Shown here piece by piece: positions 16,169-24,425 of a stretch of 64,000 nt of DNA. The stretch lies in contig CBDICG010000001.1 of the NCBI GenBank assembly GCA_965277275.1, forward strand, positions 1 through 64,000. Direction: 5' to 3'. Each line of letters begins with the position of its first letter. The stretch's first letter is position 1. Source of the DNA: HLUCCA09 sp965277275 (lineage in GTDB: Bacteria; Pseudomonadota; Alphaproteobacteria; Rhodobacterales; Rhodobacteraceae). The notes beneath the pieces were generated by a model, which was given only the letters and a program-made list of their open reading frames with translations, was not told where the DNA came from and did no database searches. The position numbers and the translations under genes are program-made.

Positions 16169-17149
16169 ATGAGTCCATTGCTGCAGGGCATCACGACCAT
16201 CGTGATCGGTGTGGGCGGGTGCGTCCTCTATTTCTGGGCCTCGAGCTACGTGCTCGACAAGGTCATCTTCCCGGCCAAGGGCCCGAACATCGGGCGCAAC
16301 ATCAACCGCGCCAACGCGGTGCGGCCGTGGCTCTTCCTCTTTCCGGCGGTCTTCGCGCTGGGGCTCTACCTCGCCTATCCGGTGGTGGGATCGTTCTTCC
16401 GGTCGCTCTACAACCGCTCGGGCGAAGACTTCGTCGGGCTGGCGAACTACGCGCAGCTTTTTTCGTCGGCGGAGTTCCAGACGGCGTTCCTCAACAACAT
16501 CCTCTGGGTGCTCTTCGTGCCTGCGGCAGCGACGTTCTTTGGCCTGATCGTGGCTCAACTGACGGATAAGCTTTCATGGGGTAACATCGCGAAATCGCTG
16601 ATTTTCATGCCGATGGCGATCAGCTTCGTGGGCGCCTCGCTGATCTGGAAGTTCGTCTACGCCAACGATTTCGACATCGGCATGATCAACGCGATCCGGG
16701 CGGCCTTCGGGGCGACGGACTCGGTCGACCCGATGCAGATCCCGTTCTGGAACAACTTCTTCCTGATGGTGATCCTGATCTGGATCCAGACCGGTTTCGC
16801 CATGGTGATCCTCTCGGCGGCGCTGCGCGGCATCCCGGAGGAAACGGTGGAGGCGGCGATCCTCGACGGGGCGAACCCGTTCCAGCTCTTCTTCAAGATC
16901 AAGGTGCCGCAGATCGCACCGACGATCGTGGTGGTCTGGACGACGATCACGATCCTCGTGCTGAAGGTCTTCGACATCGTCTACACGATGACGGGCGGCA
17001 ATTTCGGTACTGAAATCCTGCCCAGTTACATGATGAAGTTCATGTTCCGCGACGACGGTCTCGCGACGGCGGTGGCATTCGTGATCATGCTCGCGGTGTT
17101 GCCGGTGATGATCTGGAACATCCGTCAGGCACGGGCCGAGATGCGCTGA
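16169..17149 (+). CDS. aglF: Alpha-glucoside ABC transporter permease AglF
   Basis: A 326-residue inner-membrane permease of the binding-protein-dependent (MalF-like) type. Seen: an N-terminal hydrophobic segment (about 7-28), RPWLFLFPAVFALGLYLAYPV, further membrane segments, and the EAA loop ETVEAAILDGANPFQLFFKIKVP near residues 230-250, which docks on the ATPase. The start is supported by AGGGAGGGG upstream. It forms the channel with AglG and is driven by AglK. Confidence 0.94.
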   Translation: MSPLLQGITTIVIGVGGCVLYFWASSYVLDKVIFPAKGPNIGRNINRANAVRPWLFLFPAVFALGLYLAYPVVGSFFRSLYNRSGEDFVGLANYAQLFSSAEFQTAFLNNILWVLFVPAAATFFGLIVAQLTDKLSWGNIAKSLIFMPMAISFVGASLIWKFVYANDFDIGMINAIRAAFGATDSVDPMQIPFWNNFFLMVILIWIQTGFAMVILSAALRGIPEETVEAAILDGANPFQLFFKIKVPQIAPTIVVVWTTITILVLKVFDIVYTMTGGNFGTEILPSYMMKFMFRDDGLATAVAFVIMLAVLPVMIWNIRQARAEMR

Positions 17150-17151
17150 CA

Positions 17152-17169
17152 CCTTATCCGCGGATAAGG
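17152..17169. repeat. Perfect 18-base palindrome between aglF and aglG
   Basis: CCTTATCCGCGGATAAGG is a perfect palindrome starting 3 bases after the aglF stop codon. As RNA it gives a 7-bp stem with a CGCG tetraloop. It has no T tract. It may be an RNA-processing or stabilising hairpin within the operon, or a protein-binding site. Confidence 0.6.
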
Positions 17170-17221
17170 GGTTAACAGACTGTAAAAGAATACGAAAACG
17201 GATTTTGACAGGAGGCGGAAC

Positions 17222-18376
17222 ATGGACAACATTGCGGGCCAAAAATCCGGGTTGGCGATTGTCACCAACCTCTCTGTCGTGGCGCTGGTGCTGATCTGGC
17301 TGATCCCGACGCTGGGGCTGTTTGTGTCGTCGTTCCGCGACCGGGACCAGATCTCGGCCTCGGGCTGGTGGGAGGCGCCGTTCTCTGTCGAGCTGTCGTT
17401 CCGCACGCGGGCAGAGGGCGAACCGGCGCAGAACGCCGACGGGGTCTACGTCGTCGACGGCAACATCTTCGCGACCTCCGAGGTCGAGGGCGCGTTCACC
17501 TCCGGCGAGGGCGAGATCGCGGCCTTCGGCACGCGCGGACGCGCGCCGGGCGAGTTCGTGGCCGGTGAGGTGGCGGAGATCGGGGACGGCGAGACGCTCG
17601 TCGTGAACCCGGACGGCAGCTTTGTCTTCACCTCCGTCGAGGAGCCGGACGGGCGGGCGCAACGGGTGTATTTCCAAGCGCTTACACCCCCAAGCTTCAC
17701 GTTGGACAACTACCGCACGGTGCTGACCTCGGACGGGATGGACCGGGCCTTCATCAACACGCTGACGGTGACGATCCCGGCGACGATCATCCCGATCCTG
17801 ATCGCGGCCTTCGCCGCCTATGCGCTGGCGTGGATGGAATTCCCCGGCCGGGGCTTGCTGATCGCGGCGGTGGTGGGGCTCTTGGTGGTGCCGTTGCAGC
17901 TGGCGCTGGTGCCGCTTCTCAACCTGCACAACCAGGTGGGGATCGGGCAGAGCTTTGTCGGGATCTGGCTGGCGCATACGGGCTTCGGGCTGCCGCTCGC
18001 GATCTATCTCTTACGCAACTACATGGTCGGTCTGCCGCGCGATATCATCGAGAACGCGCGGGTGGACGGGGCGACGGATTTCCAGATCTTCACCAAGATC
18101 ATCCTGCCGCTGTCGTTCCCGGCGCTGGCGTCCTTCGCAATCTTCCAGTTCCTCTGGACGTGGAACGACCTGCTGGTGGCCAAGGTGTTCCTGCCGAGCC
18201 AGGCCGAGGCGCAGGTGATGACGGTGAAGATCGCCGACGACCTTCTGGGCTCGCGCGGGGGCGACTGGGGTATCCTCGCGACGGCGGCGTTCGTGTCGAT
18301 CGCGGTGCCGCTTCTCGTGTTCTTCTCGATGCAGCGCTACCTCGTGCGCGGCTTGCTGGCCGGCTCAGTGAAGTGA
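17222..18376 (+). CDS. aglG: Alpha-glucoside ABC transporter permease AglG
   Basis: A 384-residue MalG-like permease. Seen: first membrane segment (about 12-38, VVALVLIWLIPTLGLFVSSF), then a hydrophilic block of about 110 residues before the rest of the membrane domain, and the EAA loop DIIENARVDGATDFQIFTKIILP near 275-295. The inserted block (residues about 45-150, rich in E, G and V) presumably lies in the periplasm and is known in AglG proteins. GGAGGCGG precedes the ATG. It lies 10 bases before aglA. Confidence 0.93.
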   Translation: MDNIAGQKSGLAIVTNLSVVALVLIWLIPTLGLFVSSFRDRDQISASGWWEAPFSVELSFRTRAEGEPAQNADGVYVVDGNIFATSEVEGAFTSGEGEIAAFGTRGRAPGEFVAGEVAEIGDGETLVVNPDGSFVFTSVEEPDGRAQRVYFQALTPPSFTLDNYRTVLTSDGMDRAFINTLTVTIPATIIPILIAAFAAYALAWMEFPGRGLLIAAVVGLLVVPLQLALVPLLNLHNQVGIGQSFVGIWLAHTGFGLPLAIYLLRNYMVGLPRDIIENARVDGATDFQIFTKIILPLSFPALASFAIFQFLWTWNDLLVAKVFLPSQAEAQVMTVKIADDLLGSRGGDWGILATAAFVSIAVPLLVFFSMQRYLVRGLLAGSVK

Positions 18377-18386
18377 GGGCGCGTCC

Positions 18387-20048
18387 ATGACGTTCTACGA
18401 GATCAACCCAAGCCCGGCGCCCGAGGTCCATGCGGATCCGGATTGGTGGCGGGGGGCGGTGATCTACCAGATCTATCCGCGCTCCTACCAGGACAGCAAT
18501 GGCGACGGGGTGGGCGACCTTGCGGGGATCATCCACCGGCTGCCGCATGTGGCGTCGCTGGGTGTGGACGCGATCTGGATCTCGCCGTTCTTCCGCTCGC
18601 CGATGCTGGATTACGGCTACGACGTGTCGGATTACCGCGACGTCGATCCGCTCTTCGGAACGCTGGGGGATTTCGATGCGCTGATCATGCGGGCGCATGA
18701 GCTGGGCTTGAAGGTGCTGATCGATCTGGTGCTGTCGCATACGTCGTCGGAGCACCCCTGGTTCCGCGAGAGCCGGGCGTCGCGCGACAACGCGCGGGCG
18801 GATTGGTACGTCTGGGCCGATGCCAAGCCCGACGGGACCCCGCCGAACAACTGGCTGTCGATCTTCGGGGGCTCGGCCTGGGAGTGGGACGGGGAGCGGA
18901 TGCAGTACTACCTGCACAACTTCCTCGTGGAGCAACCGGATCTGAACTTTCACAACCCCGCGGTGCAGGACGAATTGCTCGATGTCGCGCGGTTCTGGCT
19001 CAATCGGGGCGTCGATGGCTTTCGGCTCGATACTGTGAATTTCTACTTTCATGACAAGGAGCTGCGGGACAATCCTCCGCTGGCACCGGAAGATCGCAAC
19101 GACAACACCGCGCCTGCGGTGAACCCCTACAATTTCCAGGATCACCTGCACGACAAGACGCAGCCGGAGAACCTGGAGTTTCTGCGCCGCCTGCGGGCCG
19201 TGATGGACGAATACCCCGCGATCACCTCTGTCGGCGAGGTGGGCGAGAGCCAGCGCGGCACGCAGGTGCAGGCCCAGTACACCGCGGGCGATGACCTGCT
19301 GCACATGTGCTATGACTTTGATTTCCTGTCGAATGCCTATCCGACAGGGACGCAGGTCGCACGGGTGCTGCGGCGCTATCAGGAGATCGTCACCGAAGGC
19401 TGGGCGTGCTGGGCCTATTCCAACCATGACGTGGTGCGCCACCCATCCCGGTGGGGGCTTTCGGATGAGGCGACAAGGGCTTACGCGGCGCTTTTGATGT
19501 CGATGCAGGGCTCGGTGTGCCTCTATCAGGGTGAGGAGCTTGGGCTGAGCGAAGCCTATGTCGCCTTTGAGGAATTGCAGGACCCGTATGGCAAGCGCTT
19601 CTGGCCGAAGTTCAAGGGCCGCGATGGCGCGCGCACGCCGATCCCGTGGAACACCGACAACCAGAACGGCGGCTTTTCCGATGGCAAGCCGTGGCTGCCG
19701 GTCGCGGTCGAGCATCTGGCACGATCGGTCACCGCTGAGGAAGCGAAGGCCGACGGGATGCTCGCCTTTTACCGGGCGATGATCGGGTTCCGGAAGGCGC
19801 ATCCGGCGCTCGTGAAGGGCAGCATGGAGCTTGGCGCGGCGGAGGACACGTTCCTGACGATGATCCGCGAGCACGACGGCACGCGGATCTTCTGTGCCTT
19901 CAACCTGTCTGACACGGCGCGGGAAATCAAGATGCCGGAAGGGACCTGGACCCGGGACAAGGGGGCGCCCTTCGTTGTCGAGGAGACGGCGACGGGCCTC
20001 CAACTGCCACCCTGGCAAGCCTTTTTCGCCATTGCCGAGAACGGCTGA
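18387..20048 (+). CDS. aglA: GH13 alpha-glucosidase AglA
   Basis: A 553-residue cytosolic alpha-amylase-superfamily enzyme. Seen: IYQIYPRSYQDSNGDGVGDL at 26-45, IWISPFFRSPM, SDYRDVDPLFGT, VLIDLVLSHTS at 110-120, nucleophile in DGFRLD (D215), acid/base in VGEVGE (E284) and the third acid in SNHD (D348). A C-terminal beta domain ends the protein. No signal peptide is seen, so it acts on sugars imported by AglEFGK and releases glucose for Glk. Length is normal for this oligo-1,6-/alpha-glucosidase type. Confidence 0.95.
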   Translation: MTFYEINPSPAPEVHADPDWWRGAVIYQIYPRSYQDSNGDGVGDLAGIIHRLPHVASLGVDAIWISPFFRSPMLDYGYDVSDYRDVDPLFGTLGDFDALIMRAHELGLKVLIDLVLSHTSSEHPWFRESRASRDNARADWYVWADAKPDGTPPNNWLSIFGGSAWEWDGERMQYYLHNFLVEQPDLNFHNPAVQDELLDVARFWLNRGVDGFRLDTVNFYFHDKELRDNPPLAPEDRNDNTAPAVNPYNFQDHLHDKTQPENLEFLRRLRAVMDEYPAITSVGEVGESQRGTQVQAQYTAGDDLLHMCYDFDFLSNAYPTGTQVARVLRRYQEIVTEGWACWAYSNHDVVRHPSRWGLSDEATRAYAALLMSMQGSVCLYQGEELGLSEAYVAFEELQDPYGKRFWPKFKGRDGARTPIPWNTDNQNGGFSDGKPWLPVAVEHLARSVTAEEAKADGMLAFYRAMIGFRKAHPALVKGSMELGAAEDTFLTMIREHDGTRIFCAFNLSDTAREIKMPEGTWTRDKGAPFVVEETATGLQLPPWQAFFAIAENG

Positions 20049-20075
20049 GAACATGAAAACGGGAGGACAATCGGC

Positions 20076-21170
20076 ATGGCCGACTTGAAGCTGACGGATG
20101 TCGAGAAGGCCTATGGGGACGTCAAGGTCCTGTCGAATGTGAACCTCGACATCAAGACAGGAGAGCTGATCGTTTTCGTGGGGCCTTCGGGCTGCGGAAA
20201 GTCGACGCTTCTGCGGATGATCGCGGGGTTGGAGCGGATCACTGGCGGGACGCTGGAAATCGACGGCATGGTCGTGAACGACATGCCCCCGGCGCAGCGT
20301 GGCATCGCGATGGTGTTCCAATCCTACGCGCTTTATCCGCACATGACGGTGCGCGATAACATGTCGTTCGCGCTGAAGATCGCCAAGAAATCCAAGGAAG
20401 AGATCGACGCGGCGGTGACCAAGGCCGCACGGATCCTGCAGCTCGATCCTTACCTCGACCGTTTGCCCAAGGCGCTGTCAGGCGGGCAGCGGCAGCGGGT
20501 GGCGATCGGGCGCTCGATCGTGCGCGACCCGAAGGTGTACCTTTTTGACGAACCGCTCTCGAACCTCGACGCGGCGTTGCGCGTGGCCACCCGGATCGAG
20601 ATCGCGCAGCTCAAGGAATCGATGCCGGAATCGACGATGATCTACGTCACCCACGACCAGGTCGAAGCGATGACGCTGGCGAGCCGCATCGTGGTGCTTG
20701 CGGGCGGTGGCGTGAGCCAGGTCGGCGCGCCGCTGGAGCTTTACGAGAAGCCCGCCAACGAGTTCGTGGCACAGTTCATCGGCTCTCCGGCGATGAACCT
20801 GATGGAGGGCGAGATCGTCGAGACCGGTGCGCAGACCAAGGTGAAGCTCGACGGCGGCGAAGGCTTCGTGACGTCGCATTACCCGTCGCGCGACGAGCAC
20901 AAGGGCGTGCGCTGCAAGCTCGGCATCCGGCCCGAGGACATGACGGTGGTCGAGGGCGGGGATTACGCGTTTTCGGGCGAGGTGGAGATCAGTGAGAACC
21001 TCGGCGAGGTCACGGTGCTCTACTTCAAGCGCGCGACGCCCGATGCCGATCCGGTGATCGCGAAGCTGCCGGGGATCAACACGAACGTGCGCGGCAAGAC
21101 GCTGCACATGTCTGCGGATCCATCGAAAGTGCACCTTTTCGTGGCGGGGCGGTCGCTGCTCTACGTCTAA
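20076..21170 (+). CDS. aglK: Alpha-glucoside ABC transporter ATP-binding protein AglK
   Basis: A 364-residue MalK-type ATPase. Seen: Walker A GPSGCGKST near 38-46, Q-loop VFQSYALYPHMTV, signature LSGGQRQRVAIGR, Walker B VYLFDEPLSNLD and the switch histidine in THDQVEAM, then a C-terminal TOBE regulatory domain (about 240-360). GGGAGG precedes the ATG. It ends the agl operon; 81 bases downstream lies the stop of the convergent coiled-coil gene, with GC-rich inverted segments but no clear terminator. Confidence 0.95.
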   Translation: MADLKLTDVEKAYGDVKVLSNVNLDIKTGELIVFVGPSGCGKSTLLRMIAGLERITGGTLEIDGMVVNDMPPAQRGIAMVFQSYALYPHMTVRDNMSFALKIAKKSKEEIDAAVTKAARILQLDPYLDRLPKALSGGQRQRVAIGRSIVRDPKVYLFDEPLSNLDAALRVATRIEIAQLKESMPESTMIYVTHDQVEAMTLASRIVVLAGGGVSQVGAPLELYEKPANEFVAQFIGSPAMNLMEGEIVETGAQTKVKLDGGEGFVTSHYPSRDEHKGVRCKLGIRPEDMTVVEGGDYAFSGEVEISENLGEVTVLYFKRATPDADPVIAKLPGINTNVRGKTLHMSADPSKVHLFVAGRSLLYV

Positions 21171-21251
21171 GCGGGGTGGCGCGGCGGCGCGGGGACGGGC
21201 GAGCCCAGTCCTGCGCTCCGCGGCCTCTTCGGGCGGGGCGCGGCCCGGCCC

Positions 21252-21728
21252 TCAGCCGCTCTTGTTCTTGATCTTGCGCAGCTCGTCCCTGAGATCGACA
21301 AGCTCCTTGAGGGCTTGATCGATGTCTTCGATGGCGGTCCAGATCGGCTGCCATTTGGACAGGAACTTGCGCAGCGCGTCCTTGTAGATCTTCTTTTGGT
21401 TCTTTTCGCCGGGCGTGCCTTTGCTCGTCTCCCAGGCGTCTTCGAGATCACAGAGGGTCTGGAGCTCTTTGAAGTACTTGGTCTGGCTCTTCTTGAGGAA
21501 GCTCTCTGCCCCTTTGCGGTTCGACTCGAGCTCTTCGGCGCGGCGCAGGATCTGGTCGATCCTCTTCTGAAGCTTCGGGTCGCCCTGTTCCTCGCGTTTT
21601 TGCAGGCCGATGCCGCGCAGCTGCTCTGCCTCTCCCCGGAGCAGTTTGGCACGGCGCAGGGCATCCTTGATCGCGGTCCTGTCGGCCGACATCTGGTGTT
21701 TGGCGCTGCCTCCAACTTTTCCTGCCAT
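21252..21728 (-). CDS. Hypothetical coiled-coil protein
   Basis: I do not recognise the family. The 158-residue product is highly charged (Lys/Glu/Arg/Gln) and almost wholly helical, with heptad-like leucines such as AKLLRGEAEQLRG, RIDQILRRAEELES and IDQALKELVDLRDELRKIKN, so a coiled coil is likely. The start chosen (ATG GCA, 21726-21728) has AAGGGG seven bases upstream; an ATG two codons earlier lies too close to that site. It converges with aglK and is divergent from guaB. Function unknown. Confidence 0.75.
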   Translation of the reverse strand: MAGKVGGSAKHQMSADRTAIKDALRRAKLLRGEAEQLRGIGLQKREEQGDPKLQKRIDQILRRAEELESNRKGAESFLKKSQTKYFKELQTLCDLEDAWETSKGTPGEKNQKKIYKDALRKFLSKWQPIWTAIEDIDQALKELVDLRDELRKIKNKSG

Positions 21729-21818
21729 GTCCATGCCCCTTGGCGCTGAAAAACGCGGGTATGGTAGCATCCTTGGATTGGCTTGCCTTCTGCGTCACGC
21801 AAACGTGTCACCGAGATC

Positions 21819-21832
21819 GGGGGGGGGGGGGG
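21819..21832 (+). repeat. Homopolymer of 14 G residues in the guaB leader
   Basis: Fourteen consecutive G bases lie between the divergent coiled-coil gene and guaB, 112 bases before the guaB start codon. Such a tract is long even for this base composition and could be prone to slippage in replication or sequencing. Whether it affects the guaB promoter is not known. Confidence 0.9.
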
Positions 21833-21944
21833 CAGGTCGGCGCCTATGCGCCCGGATCGGGCCGGAACCGGGAGCTTCTGCCCTTTCCCCGCCTGCGGTT
21901 CCATGCGAGAAGCCAGCGCCAACCGATCCGTCAGGGAGACGACG

Positions 21945-23402
21945 ATGCAAATTCGCGAGGCACTCACCTTTGACGATGTTCTGCTGGTGCCTGCGGCCAG
22001 CCAGGTGCTGCCCGCAGGGGCCGATACGCGCACGCGGGTGACGCGCGAAATCGCGCTGAACATCCCGCTTCTCAGCTCGGCGATGGATACCGTGACCGAG
22101 GCGCCGATGGCGATTGCCATGGCGCAGGCGGGCGGCATGGGAGTGATCCACCGCAACCTCGACATCGACGCGCAGCAAAAGGCCGTGCGGCGGGTGAAGC
22201 GCTTCGAGAGCGGGGTTGTCTACAACCCGGTGACGCTCTCGCCCGAGCAGACGCTGGCGGATGCGAAGGCCTTGCAGGAGCGGTACCGGATCACCGGATT
22301 TCCGGTGGTGGACGGGGACAAGCGCGTCGTGGGGATCGTGACGAACCGGGACATGCGGTTTGCCACGGACGATGCGACGCCGGTCCGCGCGATGATGACC
22401 TCCAACGACCTGGCCATGCTGCACGAGCCTGCCGATCTTGCCGAGGCGCGCAGCCTGATGCAGGCCCGGCGGATCGAGAAACTCCTTGTGGTGAACGCGC
22501 AGGGCCAGCTGACGGGCCTGCTGACGCTGAAGGACATCGAGATGGCCGTGGTGAACCCGGACGCCTGCAAGGACAGGCTGGGGCGGCTGCGGGTGGCGGC
22601 GGCGACGACGGTGGGCGATGCCGGGTTCGAACGCTCCGAGGCGCTGATCGATGCAGGCTGCGACTTGATCGTGGTCGACACGGCGCACGGCCATTCCGAG
22701 GGTGTTGCGAAGGTCGTCGAGCGGATCAAGCGCGCTTCCAACGAGGTCCAGGTGGTGGCGGGCAACGTTGCCACGGGCGAGGCGACGCGGGCGCTGATCG
22801 GCGCGGGCGCGGACGGGATCAAGGTGGGCATCGGGCCGGGCTCGATCTGCACGACGCGCATGGTCGCGGGTGTGGGCGTGCCGCAGCTCACGGCGATCCT
22901 CGATTGCGCGCGGGCGGCACAGGAAAACGGCGATGTGCCGGTGATCGCGGATGGCGGGATCAAGTTCTCCGGCGATTTCGCCAAGGCGATTGCGGCGGGA
23001 GCCTCCTGCGCGATGGTCGGTTCGATGCTGGCGGGCACGGACGAGAGCCCGGGCGAGGTGATCCTTTATCAGGGACGGTCGTTCAAGTCCTATCGGGGCA
23101 TGGGCTCGCTCGGGGCGATGGCGCGCGGCTCGGCGGATCGGTATTTCCAGAAGGATGCGGCCTCTGACAAGCTCGTGCCCGAGGGCATCGAGGGTCAGGT
23201 GCCCTACAAGGGGCCTGCGGGGACGGTGATCCACCAGCTGATCGGGGGCTTGCGGGCGGCGATGGGCTATACCGGCTCGGCGACGGTCGATGATCTGCGC
23301 AGGGGGGCGGAGTTTGTGCGCATCACCGGCGCGGGGCTGAAGGAAAGCCATGTGCACGATGTGCAGATCACGCGGGAGAGCCCGAATTACCGCATGGGCT
23401 GA
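21945..23402 (+). CDS. guaB: IMP dehydrogenase GuaB
   Basis: A 485-residue enzyme oxidising IMP to XMP with NAD, the first committed step of GMP synthesis. Seen: N-terminal ALTFDDVLLVPAASQVLP, catalytic barrel interrupted by a CBS pair (about residues 92-205), the IMP/K+ loop GIGPGSICTTRM with catalytic Cys302, and the mobile flap with SYRGMGSLGAM. The start ATG follows GGGAG and gives the standard N-terminus; 54 open codons upstream include the G14 tract and are rejected. truA follows after 12 bases. Confidence 0.97.
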   Translation: MQIREALTFDDVLLVPAASQVLPAGADTRTRVTREIALNIPLLSSAMDTVTEAPMAIAMAQAGGMGVIHRNLDIDAQQKAVRRVKRFESGVVYNPVTLSPEQTLADAKALQERYRITGFPVVDGDKRVVGIVTNRDMRFATDDATPVRAMMTSNDLAMLHEPADLAEARSLMQARRIEKLLVVNAQGQLTGLLTLKDIEMAVVNPDACKDRLGRLRVAAATTVGDAGFERSEALIDAGCDLIVVDTAHGHSEGVAKVVERIKRASNEVQVVAGNVATGEATRALIGAGADGIKVGIGPGSICTTRMVAGVGVPQLTAILDCARAAQENGDVPVIADGGIKFSGDFAKAIAAGASCAMVGSMLAGTDESPGEVILYQGRSFKSYRGMGSLGAMARGSADRYFQKDAASDKLVPEGIEGQVPYKGPAGTVIHQLIGGLRAAMGYTGSATVDDLRRGAEFVRITGAGLKESHVHDVQITRESPNYRMG

Positions 23403-23414
23403 CGGGCCGGGGCG

Positions 23415-24215
23415 ATGCCGCGCTACGCATTGAAAGTGGAATACGATGGCGGGCCTTTCGCGGGCTGGCAGCGTCAGGCGACGGAGCCGTCGGTGCAGGG
23501 CGCGATCGAGGCGTCGCTTGCGCGGCTGGAGCCCGACGTGCCCTCGATCGCAGCGGCGGGGCGGACGGACGCGGGCGTGCACGCCACCGCGCAGGTGGCG
23601 CAGGCGGATCTTGCGCGCGACTGGGATCCGTTTCGCCTGTCGGAGGCGCTCAACCATCACCTGAAGCCGGCGCCGGTCGCGATCCGCGCCTGCGCCCGCG
23701 TGGCGGAGGATTGGCACGCGCGGTTTTCGGCGGTGGAGCGGCGGTATCTTTTCCGGGTGTCGATGCGGCGTGCGCCGCCCGCGCTGGACCGGGGGCGGGT
23801 CTGGCATGTGCGCCACGCGTTGGACGCGGACGCAATGGCCGACGCCGCGCAATTCCTTGTCGGGCAGCACGATTTCACGACGTTTCGCGCCTCGGAATGC
23901 CAGGCGGACAGCCCGGTCAAGACGCTGGACGCGGCCGAGGTCACAGCGGCGGAAACGGAGGGGGGGCCGGAGGTGCGTTTTCGCTTCCGAGCGCGCTCCT
24001 TCCTGCATTCTCAGGTGCGCAGTTTCGTGGGCACTCTGGTGCAGGTGGGGCGTGGCGCGTGGGTGCCGGAGGATGTGAAGGCAGCGCTGGAGGCGCGCGA
24101 CCGGGCGGCTTGCGGGCCGGTCTGTCCGCCGCAGGGGCTCTACCTGGTTGGCGTGGGCTATCCGTCCGATCCGTTTGAGGGGCCCGGCGGGGCCGGGCGG
24201 GGCGCCCCGGGCTAG
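23415..24215 (+). CDS. truA: tRNA pseudouridine(38-40) synthase TruA
   Basis: A 266-residue enzyme that isomerises uridines 38-40 in tRNA anticodon stems. Seen: LKVEYDGGPFAGWQRQ at 6-21, catalytic aspartate in AAGRTDAGVHAT (D52), RRYLFRV, GQHDFTTFRASEC and RARSFLHSQVRSFVGTL. The last residues form a short Gly/Pro-rich tail. Probably cotranscribed with guaB. The stop codon lies inside a large near-perfect palindrome. Confidence 0.96.
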   Translation: MPRYALKVEYDGGPFAGWQRQATEPSVQGAIEASLARLEPDVPSIAAAGRTDAGVHATAQVAQADLARDWDPFRLSEALNHHLKPAPVAIRACARVAEDWHARFSAVERRYLFRVSMRRAPPALDRGRVWHVRHALDADAMADAAQFLVGQHDFTTFRASECQADSPVKTLDAAEVTAAETEGGPEVRFRFRARSFLHSQVRSFVGTLVQVGRGAWVPEDVKAALEARDRAACGPVCPPQGLYLVGVGYPSDPFEGPGGAGRGAPG

Positions 24216-24228
24216 CCCAGGGCGCCCC
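24199..24228. repeat. 30-base near-perfect palindrome across the truA stop
   Basis: The two 15-base arms (24199-24213 and 24214-24228) are complementary except for one C/A pair. Arms begin GGGGCGCCC and end GGGCGCCCC around GGGCTAGCCC. It could fold into a very stable hairpin at the truA 3' end. No T tract follows, so a classical intrinsic terminator is not shown. Confidence 0.7.
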
Positions 24229-24425
24229 GGTCAGCGGGGGCGCGGCCTTGCGGCCGCGCGGGTGCTCTGCTGGCGGGAGCTGTTGCACGCCAAGATACGC
24301 CTTGGCCGAAGTTGCGCCTTGCCCTCGCGCGCGCCCCCCGTATAACGCCGCAGATTTGCGCGTGTGGCGCGCCCCTCGGGGCTGCGCCCGACACCTGCGA
24401 CAGCGGAGCGAAACGGGGGCCCGAC

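Noticed and set aside
21795..24008. 737-codon minus-strand open frame
   Set aside because: Antisense to guaB and truA, both unambiguous. The product is Arg/His-rich, typical of GC-rich antisense frames.
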